NCBI RefSeq assembly: GCF_003665435.1 | Contig: NZ_CP023407.1 | Span: forward strand, 186,001 to 250,000 | DNA length: 64,000 nucleotides | Source of the DNA: Streptomyces fungicidicus | Lineage (GTDB): Bacteria > Actinomycetota > Actinomycetes > Streptomycetales > Streptomycetaceae | Direction of reading: 5' to 3' | Shown: positions 56,405 through 64,000 of the stretch, one piece after another | Position numbering within the stretch: position 1 is the first letter of the stretch | Layout: every line of letters begins with the position of its first letter | Made by a program: the position numbers and the translations under genes | Notes under the pieces: generated by a model | What the model was told of the DNA's origin: nothing | Seen by the model: the letters and a program-made list of their open reading frames with translations, nothing else | Database searches by the model: none

Positions 56405-58069
56405 ATGGGCGAGAAACACCGGATCGACGAGCTGCGCCGCGTCGCCCGGGAACGGTTCGGGTGGGCCGACCTGGCCGCCGAGCAGACGGAGGCGATGGAC
56501 GCGCTGCTCGACGGCCGCGACGTGCTGGTCGTCATGCCCACCGGCTCCGGCAAGTCGGCGATCTATCAGGTGCCGACCGTCATGCTCGGTGGTCCCGCCG
56601 TCGTGGTGTCACCGCTGATCGCCCTGCAGCGCGACCAGGTCACCGGCCTGCGGGAGAGCGCGGCACCGGACGCCGTGGCCGTGAACTCCGCGCAGCCGCG
56701 GTCGGCCACCGACAAGGGCTGGCGGGCGATCCGCGACGGTGACGCCGAATACCTGTTCCTCTCCCCCGAGCAGCTCGCCAAGGACCAAGTCGTGGAACGG
56801 CTGCGGGACTTGGGCCCCTCGCTGTTCGTCGTCGACGAGGCCCACTGCGTGTCCGCCTGGGGGCACGACTTCCGCCCGGACTACCTGAACCTGGGCGAGG
56901 CCGCCGAAAGGCTGGGCCGCCCGCCGGTACTCGCTCTGACGGCGACGGCCGCGGCGCCGGTCAGGGACGACATCGTCGAGCACCTGCACATGCGCGATGC
57001 CCACGTCGTGACGGCCGGAATCGACCGGCCGGCCATCCATCTGTCCGTGCGCACCTTCACCGACGACGCCGCCAAACGCGAGGCCGTCTCACGCTGGACT
57101 GCCGCAGCGCGCGCTCCCGGCATCCTGTACACCGCCACCCGCAAGGACACCGAGGCGTACGCGGAGCGGCTCCGGCAGGACGGCGTGGACGCGGAGGCGT
57201 ACCACGCGGGTCTGAAGGCCGCGGACCGCCGGCGGATCCACGACGGGTTCATGGCCGGCGCTCCCGCCGTGGTGGTGGCCACCTCCGCGTTCGGGATGGG
57301 CATCGACAAGGCGGACGTACGGTTTGTCGCCCACGCGTCCTGCCCGGAGTCCCTGGACTCCTACTACCAGGAGGTCGGGCGCGCGGGGCGGGACGGAGAG
57401 GCGGCGCAAGCGGTGCTGTTCCACCGCCCCGAGGACCTGGGACTGCAGAAGTTCATCAAGGCGCGGTACCTGGACGCCGACGCGCTGCGCCTCCTCATGA
57501 CCACGCTGCTGGACCAAGGCGCCCCGCAGAGCCGCAGCCGGGTGGCGGAGCTGTGCGGCCTGTCACGCCGTAAGACCAGCGATCTGCTGAACCTGCTGGA
57601 GGAGGCGGACGCGGTGGTTGCCGACGGCAGGCGGCGCGCGGTGCGGGCCCGGCCGGGTCGCACGGCGGACGAGGCCGCCGAAGCGGCGGTGCAGGTGTTC
57701 GAGCGGCGGCAACGCATCGACCGGTCACGCATCGAGATGATGCGCGGCTACGCGGAGACGCCGTCCTGCCGCCGGCAGTTCCTTCTGGGCTACTTCGGTG
57801 AGCAGCTCGACGTACCGTGCGGCCGGTGCGACGGGTGTGACCGCGAGGACGAGCCCTCCGCCACCGGGGGCGGCCGGCGGGAGGCCACTCCCCCGGCCGG
57901 GCAAGGCGAGCTCTATGAGCCGAACGACCGGGTGCGCCACGCGGAGTGGGGTGCGGGCACGGTCATGCGCACGGAGGCGGACCGCCTCGTCGTACTGTTC
58001 GAGCAGGTCGGCTACAAGACGCTGTCCTTGACAGCGCTGCGGGAGGGCGACTTGCTGACCGGGAGCTGA
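56405..58069 (+). CDS. recQ: RecQ-family ATP-dependent DNA helicase
   Basis: 554 residues. Helicase motifs: 'VVMPTGSGKSAIYQVP' (I), 'LFVVDEAHCVSAWGHDFRPDY' (II and the aromatic-rich loop), 'ALTATAAAPV' (III), 'VVVATSAFGMGIDKADVRFV' (V) and 'YYQEVGRAGRDGE' (VI). The RecQ zinc-binding domain follows ('CRRQFLLGYFGEQLDVPCGRCDGC'). Instead of an HRDC domain the C-terminus has a short barrel-like module ('VRHAEWGAGTVMRTEADRLVVLFEQVGYKTL') resembling DUF3553. It unwinds DNA 3' to 5' in recombination and repair. ATG 56405 begins MGEKHRIDEL. Confidence 0.93.
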   Translation: MGEKHRIDELRRVARERFGWADLAAEQTEAMDALLDGRDVLVVMPTGSGKSAIYQVPTVMLGGPAVVVSPLIALQRDQVTGLRESAAPDAVAVNSAQPRSATDKGWRAIRDGDAEYLFLSPEQLAKDQVVERLRDLGPSLFVVDEAHCVSAWGHDFRPDYLNLGEAAERLGRPPVLALTATAAAPVRDDIVEHLHMRDAHVVTAGIDRPAIHLSVRTFTDDAAKREAVSRWTAAARAPGILYTATRKDTEAYAERLRQDGVDAEAYHAGLKAADRRRIHDGFMAGAPAVVVATSAFGMGIDKADVRFVAHASCPESLDSYYQEVGRAGRDGEAAQAVLFHRPEDLGLQKFIKARYLDADALRLLMTTLLDQGAPQSRSRVAELCGLSRRKTSDLLNLLEEADAVVADGRRRAVRARPGRTADEAAEAAVQVFERRQRIDRSRIEMMRGYAETPSCRRQFLLGYFGEQLDVPCGRCDGCDREDEPSATGGGRREATPPAGQGELYEPNDRVRHAEWGAGTVMRTEADRLVVLFEQVGYKTLSLTALREGDLLTGS

Positions 58070-58366
58070 AGCGCACGGCGACCGCCTCCCCGGCCAGTCG
58101 TCGGCCGTACGCGGTCGACACCAGGCCGTACCTGGAGCACATCCCCACTGGCGAGTGGCTGCTCGGCCGGCCCCGGTGTCCGCCACGACGACTTCTTCGC
58201 CCCGGAGCCCGCCGACCCGACTGCTCGCGTTCGGGTGGGGAAGGAGGCCGCCGCCTTCTTCCGGCAGCACCTGGGCTGACCGGCGGCACGGCACATACGG
58301 AAGTCGGACGCGTGCGATCGCCGCTGCCACCGCGAGCGGCGGGCGTGGTCGGTCGACTCGGCTGCC
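58070..58366. other. 297-base gap with a possible hydrolase remnant
   Basis: No intact gene between recQ and the S1-like gene. A short frame with hydrolase-like ending is listed separately; nothing else is seen. Confidence 0.4.
58170..58279 (+). pseudogene. Possible C-terminal remnant of a hydrolase
   Basis: One frame reads 'HDDFFAPEPADPTARVRVGKEAAAFFRQHLG' and stops at 58279. The ending (A-x-FF-R-x-HL) and the preceding FFxPxPxDPxAR pattern resemble the C-terminus of dienelactone-hydrolase-type proteins. It is too short to be sure. Confidence 0.3.
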
Positions 58367-59080
58367 TCAGTAGATGCTCAGGCCGTACGCCGACAGCCAC
58401 TCGGTCACCGGCTGGTAGTAGGTGACCCCTCCCGAGCTGCAGTTTCCACTGCTGCCGACGATGATGCCGAGGGCCGTTCCGCCCGAGAAGGCCGGACCGC
58501 CGGCGTCTCCGGGCTCGGAGCAGATGGTCGACCGGAACAGCCCGTAGACGGTTCCTTCCCCGTAGTTGATGGTGAGGTTCACGGCCTGGACTGTCCCGCA
58601 GCGGTATCCGGTGGTCCGCCCGACGTGGCAGATGGACTGGCCGACGACAGGGTTCGCCGCGTTGGTGATGTCGCGTGTGCCGGCGCCGGCGCCCAGCGAG
58701 ACCTCGCCCGGGTAGGCGACCGCCGTGTTGGTGTACCGGATGCTCGCGTAGTCGTTGCCCGGGAAACTCACTCCTGCGGTGACGCCGACTGCGACGGTCA
58801 GGGCCGGGTCGGCGTACCAGGTGCTGGAGCCCTGGGCGCACCGGCCCGGGACGAGCGCGTACAGCGTGGTGCCGGAGCGGGCGTTGAAGCCGACGGTGCA
58901 GCGGGCGCCGGCGCTGTAGAGGGTGTCGCCCCCGCGCACCGCGACGGCCGCCTGTCGCTCCGCTCGCTGGCCGGCATGCGCGGCCGGTCCGACGACGGCG
59001 GACCCACCCAGGAGCAACGCGAGTACGACGACCGCCCGGACGATGGTTCGGAGGGGCATTTCGGAACGCATGGGACTCAC
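58367..59080 (-). CDS. Secreted S1 (streptogrisin-like) protease homologue lacking catalytic His and Ser
   Basis: 237 residues. A signal peptide (about residues 8-36, TIVRAVVVLALLLGGSAVVGPAAHA) is followed directly by an S1E fold with no long pro-region. The Asp region is intact ('GNDYASIRYTN'). The usual TAGHC is 'VPGRCAQG', with Arg for the catalytic His, and the usual GDSGGP is 'EPGDAGGPAFSG', with Ala (GCC) for the catalytic Ser. Cys pairs remain (RC/HVGRTTGYRC, STIC/SGNC). It is thus a pseudoprotease, perhaps a binder or inhibitor in the cell exterior. GTG at 59080 has a GGAGGT site. Confidence 0.88.
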   Translation of the reverse strand: MSPMRSEMPLRTIVRAVVVLALLLGGSAVVGPAAHAGQRAERQAAVAVRGGDTLYSAGARCTVGFNARSGTTLYALVPGRCAQGSSTWYADPALTVAVGVTAGVSFPGNDYASIRYTNTAVAYPGEVSLGAGAGTRDITNAANPVVGQSICHVGRTTGYRCGTVQAVNLTINYGEGTVYGLFRSTICSEPGDAGGPAFSGGTALGIIVGSSGNCSSGGVTYYQPVTEWLSAYGLSIY

Positions 59081-59126
59081 GACGACCTCCTACGGCATGT
59101 ACCTGCCATTGTGGGTCCCTCCGTCT

Positions 59127-59172
59127 CGGATGGTCAGGCCGAAAGCCGCCAACCACGCGGCGTCCGGACGGG
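59127..59172 (-). pseudogene. Short remnant resembling the end of an S1-like protease gene
   Basis: The minus strand reads 'DAAWLAAFGLTIRDGG', comparable to the S1-like protein's own end 'VTEWLSAYGLSIY'. Over about 34 bases the DNA is roughly three-quarters identical to the 3' end of the neighbouring S1-like gene. It may be the tail of a lost tandem copy. Confidence 0.35.
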
Positions 59173-59247
59173 ACCGGCGCCTGCCCTCCGGCCAACACCG
59201 GCGCTCTCCAAGGCCGTCCGCGCCCCTCCCTTTCGGTCCGTCCGCTC

Positions 59248-59904
59248 CTATGACCGCGGTGTGCTGTCCGAGCGCCACGTGGTGAGACGAGGGCGGCCCG
59301 GCAGTTCGGCGCGGCCGGTGGACCACAACAGGGTGAGCCAGGGATCCGCACCGCCCGGAGCCTCCGGGAACAGACGGGCGAGCACCCGCGAGCAGAGCGC
59401 GGAGGGCGGGGCCCAGGCAAGCCCGAAGCCTTCCGCCACATCGTGCATGTGCACCAGCGTTTCCTGCACCCCCAACGCCGCGAAGCCTCCGGGGTCCGAC
59501 ACCCCGGCGGCGTGGTGGGCGCGGACCTGGGGCGGCGTCGTACGCACCATGGCGACCAGCAGCGCGCCGCACGCCTCCAGCACCTGCAGCAGGCCGGCCG
59601 GACCCGCGTCACGGTCCGCATAGGCGAAGACCATGGGTCCGTCCGGCCGCTTCCGACGCAACGCGAAAGGCACATGGGTGTCCAGCGGCGGGCTCTGCGG
59701 CCCCAACTGCACGGCGTAGTAGAACAGGTCGTTGGCGAGGTGCTCGACGGTCTCCCAGCAGTCCCACTCCAGCGAACCGGCCTTACCACCCCACCCTTGT
59801 GCGGGTGCGTCCCGAAGGGTGCCCACGGCGAGCCGCACGGCAAGGTCGACGTCGTCCGCGGTGACGGGAGACAGCACTGGTCCTGTGTCGACTGATCGAG
59901 CCAT
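59248..59904 (-). CDS. DinB/mycothiol-dependent maleylpyruvate isomerase-type protein
   Basis: 218 residues. The four-helix DinB bundle is suggested by 'DVDLAVRLAVGTLRDAPAQGW', 'WDCWETVEHLANDLFYYAVQL' and 'LGVQETLVHMHDVAEGFGLAW', with His residues in WETVEHLAND, LVHMH and downstream that suit the metal site. In actinobacteria such proteins are often mycothiol-dependent transferases or isomerases. ATG at 59904 starts the conserved part; the longer frame upstream has no ribosome site. No operon partner is apparent. Confidence 0.78.
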   Translation of the reverse strand: MARSVDTGPVLSPVTADDVDLAVRLAVGTLRDAPAQGWGGKAGSLEWDCWETVEHLANDLFYYAVQLGPQSPPLDTHVPFALRRKRPDGPMVFAYADRDAGPAGLLQVLEACGALLVAMVRTTPPQVRAHHAAGVSDPGGFAALGVQETLVHMHDVAEGFGLAWAPPSALCSRVLARLFPEAPGGADPWLTLLWSTGRAELPGRPRLTTWRSDSTPRS

Positions 59905-60075
59905 GACAGCACCGTATCTGAGCGGACGCCACCGCCTGGTCCAGGAGACAGGCCACGAGCCGCCACTGAACACGCCCACGGCCCAGTCGCACCGGCAGCG
60001 CACAGCTTGGGCGGTCCGGGCCGTCGGCGGCCTCCTTCGGCGTGAGCGTGGGAGGCCACCGTCGGCGCTAGGTTC

Positions 60076-60357
60076 CTAGCGGTTGGTCCACAGGTTCCAC
60101 GTCCAGGGCCACATGTTGCCCTCGGCGCACTGGTAACGGTCCCAGTGCCCGCGGTCGATGCCCTGCTGGCCGGCGGTCTGGCAGCCGCTCAGGGTCATGA
60201 ACTTGCCGCGGTGGATGTCGAGGCCGTCGGCCGCCTGGACGGCGGACACCTGGGTCGCCGCGCCGGGCGCGGCGACGGCCGGCGCCGTCGCGCTCAGGCC
60301 GCCGAGTCCGACGGCGGCGAGCGCCGCGAAGGCGGTCAGTGCGGTGCGTACGCGCAT
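60076..60357 (-). CDS. Small secreted protein
   Basis: 93 residues. A clear signal peptide (MRVRTALTAFAALAAVGLGGLSATAPAVAA) leaves a mature part of about 63 residues with two Cys ('LSGCQTAGQQGIDRGHWDRYQCAEG') that may pair, and a Trp-rich end (MWPWTWNLWTNR). No family is recognised. It lies divergently from a membrane-anchored XRE regulator across 265 bases and may be its target or ligand. Confidence 0.75.
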   Translation of the reverse strand: MRVRTALTAFAALAAVGLGGLSATAPAVAAPGAATQVSAVQAADGLDIHRGKFMTLSGCQTAGQQGIDRGHWDRYQCAEGNMWPWTWNLWTNR

Positions 60358-60622
60358 GGTGAAGGTCCTTCCGGTTGGGTGTTGGCGTCGGTCCGTACGG
60401 CATCCGCCGACACGGCCGTGGGTTCCGGCACGCTCACCCCGGAGGGTGATGCGCTCAGCCGGTATGCCGAGTTTGCGCAGGAAAGGGCACCCCTACAACC
60501 AGATCCCGGTTGCTTCACCGATGTCGGGATAAATACAGTTCTGACCTGCTGGGACACGCCCGTCCCGGGACACGGGACAGCCGACGAGGACGCGGTTGCC
60601 CCTCGAGGAAAGGTCCCGATCG

Positions 60623-61420
60623 ATGACCGGCCAACCACCGGATTCCCGGGCGGCAGCACGGAAGCTGGGCGACGCCCTGCGGAACCTGCAGCAGCGGTCG
60701 GGACGCACACTGCGCAGCCTGGAATCCCAGGTCCGTATGAGCGACTCGTCTCTCTCCCGCTACTTCCGCGGCGAAACCGTGCCTGCCTGGCCTGTGGTGC
60801 GGGAGCTGTGCCGGGCACTGGGCGCGGACCCTGCCGAGTACCGGGCCCTGTGGGAAGCAGCCGACTCGTCCCGCCGTGACGAATCAGTCGCCGACGACAG
60901 CGACGAGGCGCCCGGAGCCCCGGCCGTGCCCCGCCCGGCCCGGCAGCGCCGACGACACGGACCGTGGTCACGCCGCTGGATCATCGCCACCGCCGCTGCC
61001 CTTGTCGCGGTCGGCGGGCTGGTGACGGGCCTGCTGCTGTTCTCGGCGCGGAGCGATCGCGGCGGCGCTCCCGCGCAGGGCGCCGCGGCCGACGCGGGCA
61101 GGAGCGCCGGCGTCGTCGTCCACAACGTCGAGCGGAAATGCCAGAAGCCCCGCACCCACACCTGCGCGCTGGCTCTGGCGTACAGCCCCTACCGCCCCTA
61201 CAACACCACCAACGCCGCCGACCGCGTCTGGCATCACGACCTGCTCCAGGCCCGCTGCACCGTCGCCAACGGCGTCACCGTCACCGACGAGAACCACAAA
61301 CACACCAGCATCTGGATCCAGGTCACGCGCGACGGGAAACACCTCTGGCTTCCCGGGATCCGCGTACGCCCCGACCACCTCAACCAGCTCACCACCATCC
61401 TGCCCCTCTGCTCGCCCTGA
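60623..61420 (+). CDS. Membrane-anchored XRE-type regulator with extracellular Cys domain
   Basis: 265 residues in three parts. Residues about 8-80 are a helix-turn-helix of the XRE type ('LGDALRNLQQRSGRTLRSLESQVRMSDSSLSRYFRGETVPAWPVVRELCRALG'). An acidic and then basic linker leads to a membrane helix at about 125-150 (WIIATAAALVAVGGLVTGLLLFSA). The outer 110 residues contain four Cys (KCQKPRTHTC, ARCTV, PLCSP) and a 'AYSPYRPYN' motif. It could pass an extracellular signal directly to DNA. ATG at 60623 has GAGGAAAGG upstream. Confidence 0.82.
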   Translation: MTGQPPDSRAAARKLGDALRNLQQRSGRTLRSLESQVRMSDSSLSRYFRGETVPAWPVVRELCRALGADPAEYRALWEAADSSRRDESVADDSDEAPGAPAVPRPARQRRRHGPWSRRWIIATAAALVAVGGLVTGLLLFSARSDRGGAPAQGAAADAGRSAGVVVHNVERKCQKPRTHTCALALAYSPYRPYNTTNAADRVWHHDLLQARCTVANGVTVTDENHKHTSIWIQVTRDGKHLWLPGIRVRPDHLNQLTTILPLCSP

Positions 61421-61437
61421 GGGCGGGTCGGCTCGTG

Positions 61438-62871
61438 TCATGCCGTCATCGCCTTCCGGGCGCCGGGCACCGCGAGGCCGACCAGAACGGCCGCGACGAC
61501 GCAGATCGCGGCGTTCGCGGCGAGCGCGGTCGTGACACCGGGCATGACCTGCCCCGTGGCGGAAGCCCCTGCCGCGGTCGCGATCGCCGACATGACCGGT
61601 GTCCCGAGGGTGATGCCGACCTGCTGGCTCATCGTCGCCAGCCCGGTGGCCAGGCCCTGCTCCCCGTCGGGCAGGCCGGAGGTGGCGGTCACCATGAAGC
61701 CGACGATCGCGACCAGATTCGCGACGCCTCCGGTGAACGTGGCGGCGAGAAGGACGATCAGCCAGACCGACGCGTCGCCGAGGAACGCCAGCGGGAGCGT
61801 GCCGGCGGCCTGGACGAGCAGCCCCGCGACGATGGCTCGTTTGCCGCCGACCCGATTGATGATCCGCGGAGCGACCAGGCCACCGATGACGGTGCCGGCG
61901 CCCAGGACGGCGAAGGTGAGACCGGTCTGGAGGGGCGTGTAGCCGCGGTCGTTCTGCAGGTGGAGGGTCAGCAGGAAGACGACGGAGGTCTCTGTCGCGA
62001 AGGCAATGATGCCGGCGAGGTTGGCCCAGCCGGTCGTTCGGCGCAGGAGCACGCCGAGCGGAACCAACGGCTCGGACACCGCACGTTCGGTGGCGAGGAA
62101 GACGAGTGCCATGGCGGCCGCGAAGAGCAGCGCGCCCCAGCTCCTGACGTCACCCCAGGAGTGTTCGCCGGCCTGCGTCAGGCCGTACACGCCGGCGACG
62201 AGGGCGAGCGTCACGGTCACCGCGCCCGGGACATCGAGTCGCGGGCGACGCTCCGCGGTGGTCTCCTTGAGCACGGCCGGGCCGACCGCCAGTACCAGGA
62301 CCGCGACGATCACGTTGACGAAGAAGGCCCATCGCCAGTTGACCAGGTCGGTGAGCAGCCCGCCGAGGACGGCGCCGGTGGTGAAGCCGGCCGCCATCAG
62401 CGCTCCGTTGAGCCCGAGCGCCTTCTCCCGCAGTGGGCCCTCGGGGAACGACGTCGTCAGCAGGGACAGGGCGGCAGGGGTCACCGCAGCGGTGGCGACG
62501 CCCTGGGCGACCCGCGCGAGGAGCAGCAGCCACGGCTCGTCGGCGAGGCCGCCGGCCAGCGACGCGACACCCAGCAGCGCGATGCCGAGGAGGAATTGAC
62601 GCCGCCGGCCGAACAGGTCGGCGCAGCGGCCGAAGAACAGCGTGAAGCCCGCGGCGCAGACGGCGAATGCCGTCGAGATCCACTGCAGGTCGGCCGGCCC
62701 GAATCCGACATCGCGGCCGATGCGCGGCAGGGCGACGTTCAGGATCGAGAAGTCCACGGCGAGGGTGAAGCTCGCTGTGAGGAGGACGAGGAGCGCCATG
62801 CGCTCACGGGCGCCCAGGGTGGTGCCGGGTGCGGCTCGGTCAGCAGCCGAGACCGGAGATTCCGTAGACAT
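61438..62871 (-). CDS. DHA2-family MFS drug exporter (14 helices)
   Basis: 477 residues with about fourteen membrane helices. Motifs 'LTASFTLAVDFSILNVALPRIGRDVG' (helix 1), 'GRCADLFGRRRQFLLGIALLGVASL' (motif A) and 'LARVAQGVATAAVTPAALSLLTTSFPEG' (motif B region), with 'ALMAAGFTTGAVLGGLLTD' as motif C, are typical of proton-driven multidrug exporters of the EmrB/QacA kind. ATG at 62871 has a GAGGG site. It is divergent from an XRE/MmyB regulator across 102 bases that probably controls it. Confidence 0.9.
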   Translation of the reverse strand: MSTESPVSAADRAAPGTTLGARERMALLVLLTASFTLAVDFSILNVALPRIGRDVGFGPADLQWISTAFAVCAAGFTLFFGRCADLFGRRRQFLLGIALLGVASLAGGLADEPWLLLLARVAQGVATAAVTPAALSLLTTSFPEGPLREKALGLNGALMAAGFTTGAVLGGLLTDLVNWRWAFFVNVIVAVLVLAVGPAVLKETTAERRPRLDVPGAVTVTLALVAGVYGLTQAGEHSWGDVRSWGALLFAAAMALVFLATERAVSEPLVPLGVLLRRTTGWANLAGIIAFATETSVVFLLTLHLQNDRGYTPLQTGLTFAVLGAGTVIGGLVAPRIINRVGGKRAIVAGLLVQAAGTLPLAFLGDASVWLIVLLAATFTGGVANLVAIVGFMVTATSGLPDGEQGLATGLATMSQQVGITLGTPVMSAIATAAGASATGQVMPGVTTALAANAAICVVAAVLVGLAVPGARKAMTA

Positions 62872-62914
62872 GCGGACAACCCTCGGGCGCCCCGTGCCGC
62901 CCAGCCAGAGTCCC

Positions 62915-62936
62915 CCGCCTGGTACCACTGACAGGG
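62915..62936. promoter_or_regulatory. Operator-like palindrome between exporter and XRE regulator
   Basis: The 102-base divergent spacer contains the perfect palindrome TGGTACCA (62920-62927), flanked by a CCCC/GGGG dyad on either side. It is a reasonable site for the adjacent XRE regulator. Confidence 0.35.
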
Positions 62937-62973
62937 GCACCCACGGTCACGGCGGGTCCGTCACACTGGACCG

Positions 62974-63831
62974 GTGCAAGCCCACCGTCAGCAAGTCAGG
63001 CCCTCGAACGAGCTCGGCGACTACCTGCGCAGCCGTCGGAACGCCGTCACGCCCGAAGACGCGGGCATCCCCGTCTGGGGTACGCGCCGCGTACCCGGGC
63101 TGCGCCGGGAGGAGCTGGCCCACATCGCCGGCATCTCCGTGAACTACTACACCCGCCTCGAGCAGGGGCAGTCAGCCAACGCCAGTGACGCGATCATCGA
63201 AGCGCTCGCTCGGGCCCTGAACCTGGACGAAGCCGAGCGCGTCCATCTCTACGAGCTGGCCCGTCCCACCCCGGCCAAGCGGCGAAGGACCGCCCGGACC
63301 GAGACCCCGAACGCCGGGGCGCTCGCACTCCTCGCGGCCATGCCGACCGTGCCCGCACTGCTGCTCGGGAGGCGGAACGACGTGCTGGCCTGGAATCCCC
63401 TCGGGCACGCGCTGCTGGCGGGACACCTGCCTTTCGGAGCGCCCGACGAGCCGGCGAGCCGCCCGAATCAACTGCGCCTGCTCTTCCTCGACGCCCATAC
63501 TCGTGAACTCCACCGGGACTGGGCCGATGAAGCAGCGCTCGCCGTCGCCTCCTTGCGGTACGTCGCCGGGCAGTACCCGGACGACCGCCTGCTCGCCGAG
63601 CTCATCGGCGACCTCTCCCTGCACAGCGCCGACTTCGCGCGGCTGTGGGCGAAGCACGACGTCCGCCTCTGCTCCAGCGGGACCAAGCGCCTGCGCCACC
63701 CACAGATCGGTGACCTCGACCTGCACTACGAGGCACTGCACCTCCCCGACAGCAACGGCCAGCGCCTGCTGACCCACACCGCCACGCCCGGCAGCGCCGC
63801 CGCCGACGCCCTGCAGTTGCTGCAGCGCTGA
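62974..63831 (+). CDS. XRE-family regulator with MmyB-like domain
   Basis: 285 residues. HTH at about 12-85 in the well-known actinobacterial form 'LGDYLRSRRNAVTPEDAGIPVWGTRRVPGLRREELAHIAGISVNYYTRLEQGQ', followed by the MmyB-like ligand domain ('MPTVPALLLGRRNDVLAWNPLGHALLAG', 'LRLLFLDAHTRELHRDW', ending 'LLTHTATPGSAAADALQLLQ'). These regulators control nearby transporters or reductases, and here the divergent DHA2 exporter is the obvious target. The start is the GTG at 62974. Confidence 0.9.
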   Translation: MQAHRQQVRPSNELGDYLRSRRNAVTPEDAGIPVWGTRRVPGLRREELAHIAGISVNYYTRLEQGQSANASDAIIEALARALNLDEAERVHLYELARPTPAKRRRTARTETPNAGALALLAAMPTVPALLLGRRNDVLAWNPLGHALLAGHLPFGAPDEPASRPNQLRLLFLDAHTRELHRDWADEAALAVASLRYVAGQYPDDRLLAELIGDLSLHSADFARLWAKHDVRLCSSGTKRLRHPQIGDLDLHYEALHLPDSNGQRLLTHTATPGSAAADALQLLQR

Positions 63832-63878
63832 CTGACGGAGGCACGGGCCGGGGACGGAAGCGTGTGGGACGCTGCTGC

Positions 63879-64000
63879 TCAGCGCCTCGTCTCGTACCTG
63901 GTGAGGACCACGCCGCCGGGGAACGTCCGTGTCTCCACCATTTCCAGGTTCACCCAGCCGTCCAGCGCGGTGAAGAACGGTGTGCCGCCGCCCACCAGGA
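63879..64000 (-). CDS. Dihydrofolate reductase-family protein, C-terminal end only
   Basis: The last 39 codons of a minus-strand gene that continues past the right edge: 'LVGGGTPFFTALDGWVNLEMVETRTFPGG' followed by 'VVLTRYETRR' and a stop. This matches the C-terminus of RibD/DHFR-like reductases of actinobacteria (xGGGTPFFxxLDxxxxLxLVETRTFxxGVVxLRY). Function and substrate cannot be judged from the fragment. Confidence 0.7.
   Translation of the reverse strand, partial: LVGGGTPFFTALDGWVNLEMVETRTFPGGVVLTRYETRR

Noticed and set aside
1..64000. tRNA, rRNA, CRISPR array, insertion sequence, integrase or attachment site
   Set aside because: No T-loop-like GGTTCGA-N-TCC blocks, spaced direct repeats, transposase or integrase motifs were found on reading the intergenic regions.

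Overview
The window looks like a stretch of Streptomyces (or close relative) chromosome. It has very high GC with G/C-rich third codon positions, many GTG and TTG starts, 4-base start/stop overlaps between operon genes, and family types common in that group (CHAT-TPR proteins, GPP34 proteins, gamma-butyrolactone-receptor-like TetR, streptogrisin-like S1 proteins, XRE/MmyB regulators). I see no rRNA, tRNA, CRISPR array, insertion sequence or phage gene.

Layout. 1-4339: the 3' part of a dipeptide/oligopeptide ABC operon (dppB partial, dppC, dppD, dppF) with a coupled TauE/SafE-type exporter. 4500-8133: small genes, a truncated muconolactone-isomerase-like gene, a GPP34 protein, an NfeD-SPFH membrane pair and an SRPBCC protein. 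8170-14097: a 1538-residue TPR-CHAT protease divergent from a small Cys-containing protein and a membrane protein, possibly a conflict/defence cassette. 15622-22614: a ribose-type operon (kinase, RbsC, RbsB, RbsA, RbsD, divergent DeoC-like aldolase) followed by a GntR/HutC regulator, with a readable promoter and operator-like repeats at the front. 22684-27608: several regulator/enzyme pairs (RidA/HxlR, XRE/NTF2-like, XRE-cupin/epoxide hydrolase) and gene debris. 27609-31447: an MprF-like protein and a KimA-like potassium importer. 31502-36853: small membrane proteins, a HAD phosphatase, a TetR of the ScbR type, and a flavohemoprotein coupled to a PNPOx-family protein.

37022-53584 is the most striking part. 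Fourteen tightly packed minus-strand genes (52009 down to 38055) encode two CaiB-type CoA-transferases, an acyl-CoA ligase, two unusual acyl-CoA dehydrogenases, an enoyl-CoA hydratase, an SDR dehydrogenase, three 3-hydroxyacyl-CoA dehydrogenases, a MenB/BadI-type crotonase, a quinone-oxidoreductase-like protein, a MaoC hydratase and a thiolase. An MHS-type importer lies upstream and a FadR-type GntR regulator lies convergently downstream. A near-palindrome of the form AAwGT-N3-ACATT occurs upstream of the regulator, of the operon and of the importer. I infer one regulon for catabolism of an organic acid through CoA thioesters; the BadI/MenB-like enzyme suggests hydrolytic opening of an alicyclic beta-keto ring, as in cyclohexanecarboxylate breakdown. 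The substrate is not proven.

53541-64000: a decayed alpha/beta hydrolase, a Ser/Thr kinase, a DUF6328-type membrane protein, a RecQ helicase, an S1-protease homologue that has lost its catalytic His and Ser, a DinB-like protein, a small secreted protein divergent from a membrane-anchored XRE regulator, a DHA2 drug exporter divergent from an XRE/MmyB regulator, and the 3' end of a dihydrofolate-reductase-family gene. Gene remnants recur across the window (4964, 25000, 27048-27490, 36879, 53677, 58170, 59127), so the region has been eroded and rearranged.
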